From: Shinisaurus crocodilurus
Taxonomy: Eukaryota > Chordata > Lepidosauria > Squamata > Shinisauridae
Assembly: GCA_021292165.1 (NCBI GenBank)
Contig: CM037876.1
Location: 43,076,575 to 43,140,574, forward strand
DNA: 64,000 bases
Direction: 5' to 3'
In this document: positions 1 through 10,745 of the stretch, one piece after another
How the letters are laid out: every line of letters starts with the position of its first letter
Numbering within the stretch: the first letter of the stretch is position 1
Notes under the pieces: generated by a model
The model's input: only the letters and a program-made list of their open reading frames with translations
What the model was told of the DNA's origin: nothing
Databases searched by the model: none
Program-made: the position numbers and the translations under genes

Positions 1-38
1 ATTACTTCAGTTCATTGTTTATAATGTTATAGACTTAC

Positions 39-213
39 TGCCTCTGCAAGGCTTGCTTAACTGGAAATTTCTTCCCACAATTCCTACATTTGAATTCCTT
101 TTCTTCACTGGGCTTTTGGTGCAATGTCTGAAGGTGTTCAGCTAAAATTTCCTGGCTGGCAAAACTGGATTCACAGTTGGGACAAGCATGGTCCTCTTTA
201 GAGCTAAGAGAAT
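39..213 (-). CDS. PRDM5: PRDM5 coding exon 5 (first two zinc fingers)
   Basis: Internal exon of the PR-domain zinc-finger protein PRDM5, a nuclear DNA-binding transcriptional regulator. Read on the minus strand, it follows a polypyrimidine tract and AG (215-214) and ends at a GTAAGT donor (38-33). It encodes [18 protein letters not shown] and onward. The first C2H2 finger is C-X2-C-X12-H-X4-H (CPNC ... EHLQTLH). The second begins [10 protein letters not shown] and is cut by the splice site after QR plus two bases of the His codon. It enters in phase 1 and leaves in phase 2, matching exon 4 upstream. As I recall human PRDM5, this segment is nearly colinear (KEDYACPQC..., EEKEFKCKNCGKKF). The remaining fingers lie beyond the left edge of the window. 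Confidence 0.95.
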
Positions 214-886
214 CTGGGGGAGAAAATTAAGAAACAAATAATTTCCTTGAGATAACATGTTTGGTAGATTATATTCTAAAATAATCCTTTTATAATAGAG
301 GATCCATAATATTTATAATGTTTTCAAAGAGAAAAAAAATCCTTATTACTGCAGAAACACATTTTATAAATTCAGCCAATATCTGAAAACAGAAGGATTC
401 CAGTTATGTGTATTCTATGGTACCTCTTTCACTGGATTGCTTTTGGCTAGGGAAGTGGAATTTGTCAGTCATTTGTGAGAGCACAATCCGATTCTGAATT
501 TATCCAGGTTGAAAGGTACGAAGTCTAAAGTAGTCTTGTTGATTTGTAATGGAAGTAATTTGAACAAAGGGTTCTGAAAACTGTAGCCCAAGTATTTCAC
601 ATGGATTCGACTAAGTCTGGATTCAAGGCAATAAATAAATTCAGGCCACCAGTGCACTAACAACCTGAACTTTGTAAACATTTCTACTTTTGTTGGTGTA
701 GAAAACTACCAAGGCAAGATATTCAGGCATTGCTGAAATCATTCAGTTCTGTAGTCTTCTTGCTAAAAATTACCAGAATCTTTGACTATATATAAAGGCA
801 GCTTTACTTAAATTAAGAAGTGTTTATTGCGTGCTTTTGAATAGAAAGGTATGAATTATTTCCATTCACCTTAATTCCATCCATAC
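214..886 (-). other. PRDM5 intron 4
   Basis: Short intron of 673 bp between exons 4 and 5, GT at 886-885 and AG at 215-214. It is AT-rich. I see no repeat family or conserved element in it. Small open frames here (for example minus strand 469-681) have no recognisable product. Confidence 0.85.
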
Positions 887-1079
887 CTTTTTCGTTACTT
901 TGTTGCAATTCCTTATGGCTGCTATTACTAGTATTGTTGCTGTCATCTTCTTCCTGGTTAATAATTACTTCCTCTTCCTCCTCCTCTACTTCTTCCATGT
1001 CACTGTCAAGGTAACCAATCAGCAATTCTGTATCTGTTTCAATATCCTCAACAGCTAGATAGAAAATGTTTTCTCCTTC
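887..1079 (-). CDS. PRDM5: PRDM5 coding exon 4 (end of PR/SET domain and acidic linker)
   Basis: Exon 4 begins after CCAACAG (AG at 1081-1080) with [23 protein letters not shown], the C-terminal part of the PR (SET-like) domain, then [10 protein letters not shown] and a glutamate-rich linker with a run of six Glu. Two donor candidates exist. AAAAAG|GTATGG (donor 886-885) leaves one extra G and joins exon 5 in phase to give ...[17 protein letters not shown], which parallels the human GRKDRLGCKEDYACPQC junction. The downstream AAG|GTGAAT at 869 would shift exon 5 out of frame, so the first was chosen. The acidic stretch is longer than I recall for mammals. Confidence 0.93.
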
Positions 1080-1167
1080 CTGTTGGAGAAAAGAAGATAC
1101 TGGACAGCCCCTTTAGAAAAATAAACAATTAAATACATTTTGAAAGTATCCAGAATTACTAGTAAAA

Positions 1168-1282
1168 GGTGCAATCCTATGCAAGTTTAGACAGGAAAAA
1201 AGGCCTACAACTCCCAGCATGCCCCAGCCAGCTCTGGATTGTAGGCCTTTTTTCTGTCTAAACTTGCATAGGATTGCATCCT
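1168..1282. mobile_element. Palindromic MITE, GGTGCAATCCTATGCA termini
   Basis: Near-perfect inverted repeat. GGTGCAATCCTATGCAAG at the left is the reverse complement of the right end (CTTGCATAGGATTGCATCC). Inside is GGCCTACAACTCCCAGCATG and its inverse. The whole unit could fold into one hairpin. Related copies are at 35359, 55664 and (half) 41540. No coding capacity. Confidence 0.75.
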
Positions 1283-2329
1283 AAGCTTCCAAGTGGATAC
1301 ATGATAGGGTGATTTTAGTCTGTCAATGCTTACTTAATACAGTTTTTTAAAAAACATATTGCGCAAAATTTCCAGAGGGGCAGCTGTGTTAGTCTGTTGC
1401 AGCAAAAACACAAAGACTCTTATGGCACCTTAAAGAGTCCACAAAAGCTTGTGCCATAACAAATTTGTTAGTCAAAGGTGCCATCAGGCTCGTTGTTGTT
1501 TTAATATAGCTCAAAAACAGCTGACTGACCAGGCTGCCTTTTTTGTCAGACACTGAACTCTGGATGCTTTTCAAATGGTTTCAGAGATGTTTATATTACA
1601 GGGTGCATTTTAGCTTTACTGGAATTACCAGGACTTTTGCTTCTGACCCTCTTTGGGAAATTTACACGGCTCCCACTTTCAGGTGGTTGAGTCAACATGT
1701 AGACTTGGTAAAGAACCATAACATGATGAGCCAAGGTGCTTTTTTGGCACTACCCCAAGGAAACAAAAGGGGAATCACATTTACCTAGTAAAGACTGCCA
1801 AATGTTGTCATAAATCATAATACTTATCTGATTCACATCCAGTGAAGTTAATTGAACCTTGCTTACAGTGTACATAGCCATATATTTTGTGACAAGATGT
1901 GTGACGCTAGGACGAGATAATGATATTTAATTTGTAATATGCTAAGATTCATTGAAACTGCCAACAGGGGATATCATACTTCTAAAGCTTAGATAGGTCT
2001 GTAATGGATTAAAATGACTTATTTATGAAATGGGGGAAAATCTATTTAATTTGATAAACTTGACAAAAGCAACAGTGTTCAAGGACCAGACACATTTTGC
2101 TCTTAGATCAGTGATAGAATGGGAGAAGAAAATTAATTACACATTTTCTTCAAGATGTATATTTCACGGCAGAGTCCAGATAGCTATCATGATATCTTGC
2201 CTTCATCAAAGAGTTACTTTTTCTTCTTATGGCACTGTTGTATGTTCTAGGGAATTTTAATTTACCACAATCTAAATTTAAAATAAATCAAGTATTAGGG
2301 CACTGACTTTTCTCCTAAAGCAAAAAGTT

Positions 2330-2592
2330 CTGTGTCTGCTTTTTCTTGTTTTAAGGCAACATATGCTTTAGCACACAAACCTTTCAGTTTACTGTTGTCC
2401 GGAGCAATTTGTGCTTTGTACTTGTTTAAATTTGTTTGCTGCTGCCCTTGAACTGGGTATATGAAGAAGAATTCTGGGGGAAAACATCCCTGACTTCCTC
2501 AAAACCATATACCCTGGCCCTGCATTGATTGGGGGGGGGGGGGAGATGCTTCCAGGGATGGCCTTTCCTTTGCTGTTCTGTTATTTTGGCAG

Positions 2593-2640
<48 letters not shown>

Positions 2641-2976
2641 GAGAGGGAGAGGGAGAGGGAGAGGGAGAGATTTTAGTTAGGAAGGAGTGGGGAGATGACA
2701 GCCTCAAGGGCAGCCTTTAAAGCTCTATATGAGACCCACATGAATTAGAGTTTCTCCTTATATCACTTCCCAGTGCACCTATGTCAATCAAATCAAGTCC
2801 TGCTTCAGTTACCATTTTGTATGCAGCCAATACATCTGCATTTAGCAGCAAGACCTTAACAGTTGTAGCCATGAAGGTGTTGGATGACCTTGCTCTGGAG
2901 TCAACTATGCATAGTTTTAGGAGGTGCTTTGAGCGATCCTGTTCTTCTAATGTCAGTATTGGATTAGTACCCTAAT
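2330..2976 (-). pseudogene. Unidentified protein-like segments in PRDM5 intron 3
   Basis: On the minus strand 2976-2727 reads open for about 83 codons (TNPILTLEEQDRSKHLLK..., ...KVLLLNADVLAAYKMV...) with protein-like composition and an AG just upstream. A second frame at about 2440-2330 reads KYKAQIAPDNSKLKGL... and stops. A GT/GA microsatellite lies between them. This could be a decayed processed pseudogene of an unrelated gene or a transposon remnant. I do not recognise the family, and chance cannot be excluded. Confidence 0.22.
2531..2668. repeat. Compound microsatellite: G run, (GT)n, (GA)n, (GGGAGA)n
   Basis: A G homopolymer at about 2531-2543 is followed by (GT)n at about 2595-2623, (GA)n to about 2638, and about five GGGAGA/GAGGGA units. 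Purine-rich on the plus strand. It generates spurious Ser/Pro and His/Thr-rich open frames on the minus strand. Confidence 0.95.
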
Positions 2977-3327
2977 CTACAGATCCTTGCACACAGCAGC
3001 ACTTTATATACACAACATCTGAATGCTGATCACCTATGGGATAGACAGTAGGTGCTAGTTTCAGGGTGGGATAATAGAAGATAGCCAAAATTTAGAAGGG
3101 GGACCTGAGTTGATAAAAGTGTGAGAAACACCAATGTATAAGACCACACTAGATTTTAGTGTGTGTACTAGATCACACTAAATACTAGATCATGCTGAAT
3201 TATCATACTAATGTGTGTGTAATCTTAGAAGAATGTATTCATTGCCAGACCCAGCATTAGCATGCAACACCCACAGACATCTGGTAACCTGGCTAGGTGT
3301 AAGCCCCAGGGGAAGTGGATGGCACAA

Positions 3328-4110
3328 TGGCTGGGTTCATACAACACAACAAGGTTGAGTATGGGTTGAGTGTGGGTTCTCGTTGAACCATGGGTTGTTG
3401 TTGAACCATGGGTTGTTGTGTGAACCTAGCCATGCTAACAAAACAAACCATGGTTTGTTAACCATGAACAACCCACAAGAGAACCCATGGTTTGCTGTTG
3501 TGAACTGTGGGTTGTTCATGGTTAACAAACCATGGTTTGTCAGTACAGCTGGGTTCACACAACACAACAACCCACGGTTCAACAACAATCCACACTCAAC
3601 CTTGAGTCGTGTTGTATGAACCCAGTCACTGGCACTCATTGACCTTGTTCACACATAACACTAACCCATGGTTTGTTGCTCTACCCAGGCTTTGTCTGGC
3701 AAAAGACAGAACAAACCATGGTTTGTTTTTTTCAATCCCCGAGTTGTTTCTTTCCATCCTCCTCCATCCACTCCCTCTTGTATCCCAAATGCCTTGTGGC
3801 ACTGTAATACTGTCATGTACAGAGGCTGGGGTTTGTTTGTTTGTTTCTTTTTATCACTCTTGCCCACTGCCTCTAGCCTGGAGAAACAATCCATGAACAA
3901 CCCACGTTTCTGAGTTCACACCCATGGTTTAAACAACTCAGCATTCACAAGTTGCACAACCCAATGGCAAACCATGGCTTCCCTTTCTGGGTTGTTCATG
4001 GTTAGAAAATAATGGTTTGTTAACCTGGCTGGGTTCACACATCATGACGACCCAGAATTCACCAACCCAAAGCATGGGTTAGCAATATATGAGAACCAGG
4101 TCTCTGTTTG
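3328..4110. mobile_element. Cluster of inverted repeats, AACCATGGTTTGTT family
   Basis: The segment is built from repeated copies of AACCATGGTTTGTTAACC, AACCCATGGTTTG and GGGTTCACACAACACAACAA in both orientations. Ends such as GGCTGGGTTCATACAACACA (about 3331) recur inverted near 3625, so 3328-3630 looks like one palindromic unit. Further partial units run to about 4110. Related fragments are at 45597 and 52190. Best read as non-autonomous DNA elements (MITEs). Several 70-100 codon frames here are by-products of the palindrome. Confidence 0.6.
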
Positions 4111-4860
4111 TTCTGGGTCACACTAAGCAAGCAAAGAGTCAAGGAAAGAGCACTACAGGAAGTGCTAGCTGGAACATTCTCCCAGCAAAGGACTGCAGTC
4201 AACTGGGGCCATAAGAAGGCTGTCAGAACCTGGTCTTTCAGTAGCCCAATTTCTGCTGGATGATGACTGAGGTTCTTAAAGGGCCAGTGTCTGTTTTTGC
4301 AGAGTCATGCTCCTGCATAGCTGAGGGGCAGGAGAAGCTGCAGGGGAGTCATCCTCAGAATAAGATGAGGGAGAACCACATCCTCTAGTTGCGAAGGTAT
4401 AGAAGGGGGGGCTGAGGGCTCCCCCTGAAGTGAGGTGCTCAGTGACCCATCAGAATCAGAGTTCTCCTCAGGGTAGTGCAGAGCCTCAGAACCAGGGCAC
4501 GTGACAGCTGGTGGAGGCCCAATTTCCCAGCAAGGCACACCACTATGCTGATAGTGGCCTGAATTCCCCACTCTGACCAGCTGGATCTGAACCACCATTT
4601 AAATCTCCCATAATGCCCTGCAAAAATCAGGGCACTGTGGGAAATTTAAATAGTAGCTCAGACCCAGCTGCCCAGTACTGATCACAGTGCTGCTGTTTGA
4701 TGCTGCTGCTACCACCACTGTCAGATGTCCAGCAGGATCCACCAGCAAAAGAGGGGGTGCACCAGAGGCCACTCTGCCAAGGGTTCCCTCAAACATGGAG
4801 CTGCTCCTGCATTCTCTTAGGGATGAACAGATCTTATCTCCATCCTTGGTGTACTTAGAC

Positions 4861-4989
4861 CAGGGTTGGGAACCTGTGACCCTCCAGATGTCGTCAGAGT
4901 GCAACTCTCATCAGCCCTAACCAATGTAGCCAATGGTGAGGGCTGATGGGGGTTGCTGTCCAACAACATCTGGAGGGTCTTCATTCCTG
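4861..4989. mobile_element. hAT-like palindromic MITE (CAG...CTG)
   Basis: Begins CAGGGTTGGGAACC and ends ATTCCTG, with inverted CCTCCAGATG/CATCTGGAGG arms and CTCATCAGCCC/GGGCTGATG core. Flanks ACTTAGAC and ATTTAGGC match at 6 of 8 positions, as expected for an aged 8-bp target duplication. Confidence 0.75.
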
Positions 4990-5975
4990 ATTTAGGCATC
5001 AACACTTTGTTAATGTAATCACTGGTTTGGAAAACCTTCTCAAACTTCCCTTCTAATATGCAAATATATATAAGGCCACATAACACAAGGCATTGGTCTT
5101 TGCTTTCTCTGTGACTTTCCTCCTCTCCTTCTCTACCCCAGTTCCTGCCTGTCTTTTAGTTTGAGAGTTAGACCAGTTCTACCAGATTTATTATAGTGCT
5201 GACTGATTCCCAAATACTAATCTTCCATTGTTACATTTGTTAAGTATGACTTTAAACCACTCTACTGCGTCACAGTAAATACCTCTTTTCCCATTAACCT
5301 TTGCCATTTCATTATTCCAGTTTGCTGAGCTTGTCCAGACCACCAGAATGTCTGGTGGTTAATGAACAGAGTGTTTGAATATAAAGGGCTGGCTGTGATT
5401 CTGTTTATAAAGAGTTTTGACATTAACAACCAAGGGGCCTTCTCCATACAGTAGTCGGCAGCACATAACATTTACAACTGGCAATCATAGGAACACATGC
5501 ATACATATTTTTCAGCCCAATTATTCAAAACATAATTTCTTAGCAGGCTCAAGTTATTGGATGGCAAGCAGAAATACACTGCTTTTTAGCTTTGAGAGGC
5601 GCTGTGGATTTTAGAAGTCCATTGATCAGCTGATTGACAGGAGCATGAAGGTTTATTGTTGCTGTCACACTGATGAAAACTTGCAAAGAAAGGCAATAAC
5701 TTCATGCCTATATGTCATACATGGCCTTACAGCCACTCATTCAATTCGGCAGTATCACAATCATTTCGATTAACCATTTCTCTACTTTGAGAGTCATTCA
5801 TAAAATAGACCATGCATGCATCAAAAGGGACAGAATAGTTGCAACCTTTCTGTAATGGCCAGCATTTTTATCAAAACAGTAAAACATACTTACCATGTTA
5901 ACTTAGAACCTAACTAAATGTTCTGTCTAGCATGCATGGTGGAGCCATGTGTGCTAGTTTTTTCTACCTCTGTGT

Positions 5976-6245
5976 AAGCATGTGCAGCCCCAATTTGGGG
6001 GGATTAAAACTTTGCCCCACTTGGGGTGTTTTATTGTTATTTTTTGCAAGATTCCACACACACCATGGGGGGGGGAAGAAAAAATGTTCCATTGACCCCA
6101 ATTGAGTGCTTTTTTCCTTTTTTTTAACACCCACCCCCACCCCATGGGGGATGGAATTTCGCAAAAGAAAAAAATGGAGGGGGGAGTTGTAACCCCGCCT
6201 TCCAGATGCGATGGTTCTGATCTGAATTGGGGATTTGCACACTTA
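5976..6245. mobile_element. Possible MITE with CCCCAATT inverted ends
   Basis: GTGCAGCCCCAATTTGGGG at the left is inverted near 6225-6240 (AATTGGGGATTTGCAC). The interior is rich in G and T runs and has CCATGGGGG inverted at about 6063/6142. No clear target duplication. Tentative. Confidence 0.35.
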
Positions 6246-6352
6246 CATGGAGGTAAAGAAAACTAGCTTAGTTTGGCCCTTCGAAGTTCTAAACAATTTA
6301 TAGTTTTTTATGGTTCTTTAGAATTCCCATACCACAGGCATGGGGCAATTAG

Positions 6353-6423
6353 GCTGCTATCCTATACACACTCCATTAAAAACAATGAGACTTACTTCCG
6401 AGTAGACATGTATAGATGTGCAC
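6353..6423. mobile_element. GCAATCCTATAC...TCTACTCAGAAG palindromic MITE (fragment)
   Basis: Carries GGCTGCTATCCTATACACA, then ACAATGAGACTTACTTCCGAGTAGACATGTATAG. This is one of at least eight partial or full copies of the same short family in the window (8618, 9806, 10651, 12396, 23895, 28400, 55565). Confidence 0.55.
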
Positions 6424-6680
6424 TGTTAAAAGGCAAATCCATTTGTATTTTGACATATGCTTAGGTAAGATTTTTAATTTTATATAGCAACAAGGCATAG
6501 TTTTGGGACAATTATAAAATTATTATTGCTCTTTACTTTAAATTACCTGTCCAGATCCCAGTCTATAGATATGATGAAGTCAAAGTTCAGCACTTTTAAT
6601 TCCCATTAATTTCAATAGGATAGTGAAGTACTTACATCTCCCCCACTGAATTCAACCAAACTTCTTTAAATATAATTTTC

Positions 6681-6873
6681 ATTTTATTACATTTATATCC
6701 TGCATTTCTTCTGAGGGATGTAGGGAGGTGTACATTGTTCTTTCCCCCTTTTATCCTCACAACAATCCTGTGAGGTAGGTTAGGCTGGGGGGGGGAGGAG
6801 AGAGAGAGACTGTCTGAAGGTCACCCAGTGAATAAGCTCCATGGCTGAATGGGATTTGAACTTTGATCTCCCC
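6681..6873 (-). mobile_element. Sauria-type tRNA-derived SINE, 5'-truncated
   Basis: Minus-oriented copy. It has a tail like ATTACATTTATATCCTGC, the block CTCACAACAATCCTGTGAGG, then GGTCACCCAGTGAATAAGC and CCATGGCTGAATGGGATT. The tRNA-like box A end is missing. Short G/GA runs interrupt the body near 6787. Confidence 0.75.
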
Positions 6874-7111
6874 ATAGCTTTGTCTGGATATGCCCCATAT
6901 AAAGTATCTTTGAACAGATACACTAGCACTGCAAAACAATTATGGAATAAAACTTTTCTTTACCTCAAGTACAGCATTACTGGTCCATGTGTGCAAGAGA
7001 AATTTTGAATGATTTATTTATTTGATGCATTTATGCCAAAGGTTTGGTGCGACTAACAGCATTAACAACAACAACAAAAGGACATTGTAAGCAAAAACAA
7101 CTGTAGTCAAC

Positions 7112-7182
7112 TATTTATTTATTTATTTATTATATTTATACCCCGTCTTTTTTCCTGCAAGGAACCCAAGGCGGCTTACAGC
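7112..7182 (-). mobile_element. Sauria-type SINE, 3' end only
   Basis: (ATTT)n tail, TATATTTATACCCCGTC, then CCTGCAAGGAACCCAAGGCG, the 3' end of the same SINE family seen at 24742 and 48644. The body is absent. Confidence 0.7.
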
Positions 7183-7419
7183 ATGTTTCCAAGTAACTGC
7201 TAGATTTATATTTTTTTAAAAAAATGGGGGAACAACCACTATTATTTCTTCGTCCTAGCTCTGTACTCGTATCGGTGCAACCTGAAATCTGTTTTGCACC
7301 TAAGGAGAGACTAACCAAATTAAGTCTTCCTTATTGCCTAACACGTCCCACATTATGAAAGCTTGCTCACTATTTTTGTGACATTTTAGTTGGTCCTAAT
7401 AAAGGTTTAATTTATTAAT

Positions 7420-7492
7420 AATATTAATTATTATTTATTAATAATAATAATTATTAATAATTAATAAATTAATTAATTAATTAAAAATAAAC
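7420..7492. repeat. AT-rich ATT/AATT simple repeat
   Basis: A low-complexity tract of ATTAATAAT and AATTAATT units, about 70 bp. Confidence 0.85.
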
Positions 7493-7626
7493 AATGACAA
7501 TGAGGTTTCTTTATCGACTTCTCTGCTCTTTGCTAGACTAGATAAAGCCAAAAAAGATAGTAACACTTTAAGCAGATTAAAGCTGCCAATTCTATACCTA
7601 CATCTGAAAGTAACTCTGACTGAACT

Positions 7627-8618
7627 GGTTCACATGTCATGGCAACAATTCCTGCGTTATTTAAGCCAAGAATTGCAAGGAAGTGTAGAGCGTACAAGCT
7701 GTGTGCTCCTTGTTTCCACCTTTAATTAACAACCCAGGAACGCCCCATTCCTGGGTTATTTTGTGATGTGTGAAGCTGAAACTCTGGGTTGTGAAGAGGT
7801 TAAATAACTCAGACTTAACCCAATAATTGCCCATGTTGGGCGGCTCATACATTGGGATGTATGAGAATTCCATTTGTGGGGTGAAAATTCAGTGGATTTT
7901 CCCAGTTTGGCCCTGCAGATCTCATTCCATTTCTACCCCATAGGCATCAACTCGATTTGTAGCAAGTCGAGCCAATACACAGTTTCCAGTTTTTTTTTTA
8001 ATGGGAGCAATTTGTGCAATTGGGGGGGGGGCTTGAAATTTGTGCAAATGGTGTCATGAATTTTTTCAATATTTTTAAATTGGCTGTCTTGTGCAAGTGC
8101 GCACAATCGCAACTCTGCCTGTCCGCTATGTAGCCCCGCTACTTGCCAAAGAACTTGTCAATTTGCTCCCACCCCAGTTCTTTGACAAATATGGAATGTG
8201 GCTCTGCTGGGCTAAACGAAGTAGCGTGTGGAGAGGAAGAAACTAACAAGGATATTTACAAGAGGTGAATATGCCTCTGCGGGGCTACAAAGTAGAGAGG
8301 CAGACTTGCGACTGTGTGCACTTGTACAAGATAGTTAATGAAAAAATATTGAAAAAAACTACAACACCATTTGCACAGATTTCAAGATCCCCCCCCCCCA
8401 TAAAATTTGTGCAAATTACCATTTACGCAAATGGCAGAACCTGGAAAAAATGTGCAAAACATTTCCAAAATTTGGGAGGGGGGGATCCACTACAGTCTGC
8501 TGCTGCTTACTACAATGGAAACGCTGTGGAATCCTGTCAGGCTTAAACGGAACAGAATTCCCAGTGACACACATCCCTACTTAAATAACCCAGGAATTGC
8601 CATTGTGACGTGCAAACC
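7627..8618. mobile_element. Outer long-TIR DNA element
   Basis: The left end GGTTCACATGTCATGGCA... and right end (inverse of ...ATTGTGACGTGCAAACC) form an inverted repeat of about 39 bp reading toward TTCCTGCGTTATTTAAG / TTCCTGGGTTATTTAAG. The inner part includes AACCCAGGAA/TTCCTGGGTT. A second inverted-repeat element (7853-8579) sits inside. No coding capacity. Exon 3 of PRDM5 starts only about 80 bp beyond the right end. Confidence 0.5.
7853..8579. mobile_element. Inner element with long inverted repeats
   Basis: The left arm (GGGATGTATGAGAATTCC..., AATTTGTGCAAATGGTGT..., TTGTGCAAGTGCGCACAATCGCA, ATGTAGCCCCGC) is repeated inverted in the right arm (GCGGGGCTACAAAGTAG..., CACTTGTACAAGATAG, ACACCATTTGCACAGATTT, ...CACACATCCC). 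Arms at about 7990-8135 and 8277-8415 align clearly. Non-autonomous DNA transposon nested in the outer element. Confidence 0.5.
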
Positions 8619-8668
8619 AAGTCAATGAGACTAGCTTCTCAGTAGACATGTATAAGATTGAGCTGTAA
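8618..8668. mobile_element. Fragment of the TCTACTCAGAAG MITE family
   Basis: CAATGAGACTAGCTTCTCAG then TAGACATGTATAAGATTGAGC, one half of the palindromic family described at 6353. It lies only 27 bp outside the exon 3 donor. Confidence 0.45.
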
Positions 8669-8694
8669 GAATAATAAGAATTCAACAAATTTAC

Positions 8695-8817
8695 CTGGAT
8701 AGCAGCCAAATTCTTCTGTTCCTGAGATGGTGCTTCATGTACAAAACGTAGCCAGTTAGAATGCCTTGGATTGCTGGCATCCAGGACATAAAGCACCTCA
8801 CCTTTATTCCCACGCAC
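8695..8817 (-). CDS. PRDM5: PRDM5 coding exon 3 (PR/SET domain core)
   Basis: Exon of exactly 41 codons on the minus strand, encoding [18 protein letters not shown]..., then [19 protein letters not shown] and AAIQ. This is the central part of the PR domain, a SET-related fold used for protein interaction. The N-W-L-R-F-V motif is typical of PR domains. The acceptor is TTCAG|GTGCGT (AG 8819-8818) and the donor CAG|GTAAAT (8694-8693). It is phase 0 at both ends. From recall it differs from human PRDM5 at only a few residues (Ser to Asn after Gly, Ile to Val, Thr to Ser). Confidence 0.96.
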
Positions 8818-9805
8818 CTGAAGTAGCAAAAACAATTGAATAAAAATAAAGCTGCAGAACAGGGAAAGATTTTGTGTGTTTTTTTTAAAAAAATCCATTG
8901 TAAATATGCAGACTTTTCAGATTCTCTATCTTATCCTACCCTGTTTGGCAGGAAAAGCAAATCTGTCTCTTTGCCAAGAATTTATCACATTTTACTTCCT
9001 TGCTCCATCTACCGCTATCACCAACTGGTCCCTCTCCATTGTTAACCCTCTTCAACAAACTCCCATCTCACATCTTCATCCCATCCCTTTTATAAATTGG
9101 GGTTGTTGTTTTTACACTGTCCAAGTTGGAATGGATTCACCACAAGCTTCATGCTGTATCTACCCCATCCCATTTTCCCACCCACACATGGGATTTGGGT
9201 GTCAATCTTGCTTCGTCTAATATTTTTAGTTTCAGCCTTCCTTCCTTCTTTCTTTCCTTTTTCCATTGTAAATTTATCACCTTATTTCAGTTTGGCTCCT
9301 TTCTTTCGCATCTCAAATAATCTCTGCATAGTAGCCTCAAGATAAAATCATTGTGTAAATTACCTGGGAGGGCTTTTTAAGCCAGACACTTGCCTTCCTC
9401 CTCCTCTCTCTACACTGTCAAGTTATTTAAGCAGGAGGAGGAGGCCGATAGGAACTTGTATGTTACCATCAATTTTTTTAAAAAGCAAACCACTTTCTGT
9501 ATTCCATCATTCCTTGAAGGAGATTTGTATTCTCTTTTGTTCTCGGGTATTACGGCCTAAAAGAAAGGTCTGTGCTTTGAATGGCTCTTTCCTCACAAAA
9601 GCAGCCTGTGCAAGAACCTTCCCCAGGAAAATCACCTTGCATCCAAACAACCTCTTCCACATATGGAAGCCTGTTTCACACAGTTGCGCACAGAGCTTGT
9701 GCAACAAGTTAGGGAGCAGCACCTGGCCTTTTTTCAAGGCTCATGTGCATTCAGTCGGCACATCTAACCCCACAAGGCAAACAGCACCCCTGAGGGCCGA
9801 GGCTG

Positions 9806-9897
9806 CAATCTTATACCTACCGGTATTTACCTGGAGATAAGCCCCATTGAACTCAAAGGGATTTACTTTGAGTATTCAGTTAAAGGATTGCACTGTA
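9806..9897. mobile_element. GCAATC...TATACC palindromic MITE
   Basis: GGCTGCAATCTTATACCTAC ... GATAAGCCCCATTGAACTCA ... GGATTGCACTG. Same short family as 6353, with diverged termini. Confidence 0.5.
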
Positions 9898-10085
9898 AAT
9901 TAACTGCACTGATTCTTCACTAATTCAGATGGAACAACAGGATAACATCAGGATTAAGGCATATGGTGCATTCCACACAAGGAAAAGACAGGTGAAACTT
10001 TGTGCTGTGTCACCCTATGGAAGAGCCTGCTTCTCACACTTCTGGTTTTGGCTAAGGCACAAAACCTGAGTTAGGATGGATCCAC

Positions 10086-10197
10086 CTTTTCCAACCTGGG
10101 ACCCTCCAGATGTGTTAGACTACAACTCTCATCACCCCCAGCCAGCATGGCCAATGGGAGTTGTACTCCAGCACATATGGAGGGTCCCAGGTTGGGG
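10086..10197. mobile_element. hAT-like palindromic MITE
   Basis: CCAACCTGGGACCCTCCAGATG at the left mirrors CATATGGAGGGTCCCAGGTTGG at the right. The core is ACTACAACTCTCATCACCCC / GGGAGTTGTACTCC. Confidence 0.75.
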
Positions 10198-10650
10198 GAC
10201 ACATAGTAGTTCCCAGAGCCTGCTGTTTGCCTACCTGCTGCCATTTTACACTGGTCTACACTAATGGAGGAATTCTTCAGCTGGGTGGTGAGTCCAATAA
10301 AAATGAGGGCTAGTGACTCTCACAGCTGGATGCATTAGCGATAATGGTGCTAAGCTATCCAAAGCAATATACTGGTGAAATTGATTAAACATCTTCTAGA
10401 GTCCTTTGCAAGAGAGCTACTAGCAGTTTGCTCAAATTCAAACAGAAGTTGCGAAAAGGTAAACACATCTGCACTCTCATTAGCACTCCAGTCCTACGAT
10501 CCCGCTTCATTTGCCTTTCAAAACCCACATCTGTATCGTTCCTCACAGCATGCGGCTGCAGCATTTTCACAATTGCTGTAAGAAAATGTATACCTTTATG
10601 TTTTCATATTACAAAACCTACTCCTAGGGCCTCTGAAGAGGGACGGACTG

Positions 10651-10745
10651 CAGCCCTACATTGCAGTCCCATACATGTCTACTCAGAAGTACATCCCATT
10701 GGGTACAGTGGGCCTTACTCCTGGGTTATTGGGTATACAATTTTC
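10651..10745. mobile_element. TCTACTCAGAAG MITE family copy
   Basis: CATACATGTCTACTCAGAAG, then CATCCCATTGGG ... CAGTGGGCCTTACTCCTGGG, and an inverted GGGTATAC end. Confidence 0.5.

Larger units (their letters stand above)
1080..8694 (-). other. PRDM5 intron 3
   Basis: Intron of about 7.6 kb between exons 3 and 4. It holds a palindromic MITE (1168), GT/GA/GGGAGA microsatellites (2531-2668), a block of AACCATGG inverted repeats (3328-4110), a hAT-like palindrome (4861), two Sauria-type SINE fragments (6681, 7112) and a nested pair of long-inverted-repeat elements (7627-8618). The stretch 1285-2300 shows nothing I can identify. Confidence 0.85.

Noticed and set aside
3337..3913. Overlapping frames on both strands with repeated NPWF/NHGL-type motifs
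   Set aside because: Products of the AACCATGG palindromes, open on both strands because the DNA is symmetrical.
3328..4110. Regularly repeated short motif resembling a CRISPR array
   Set aside because: Repeats are inverted and unevenly spaced, with no unique spacers of constant length. The host is a vertebrate.
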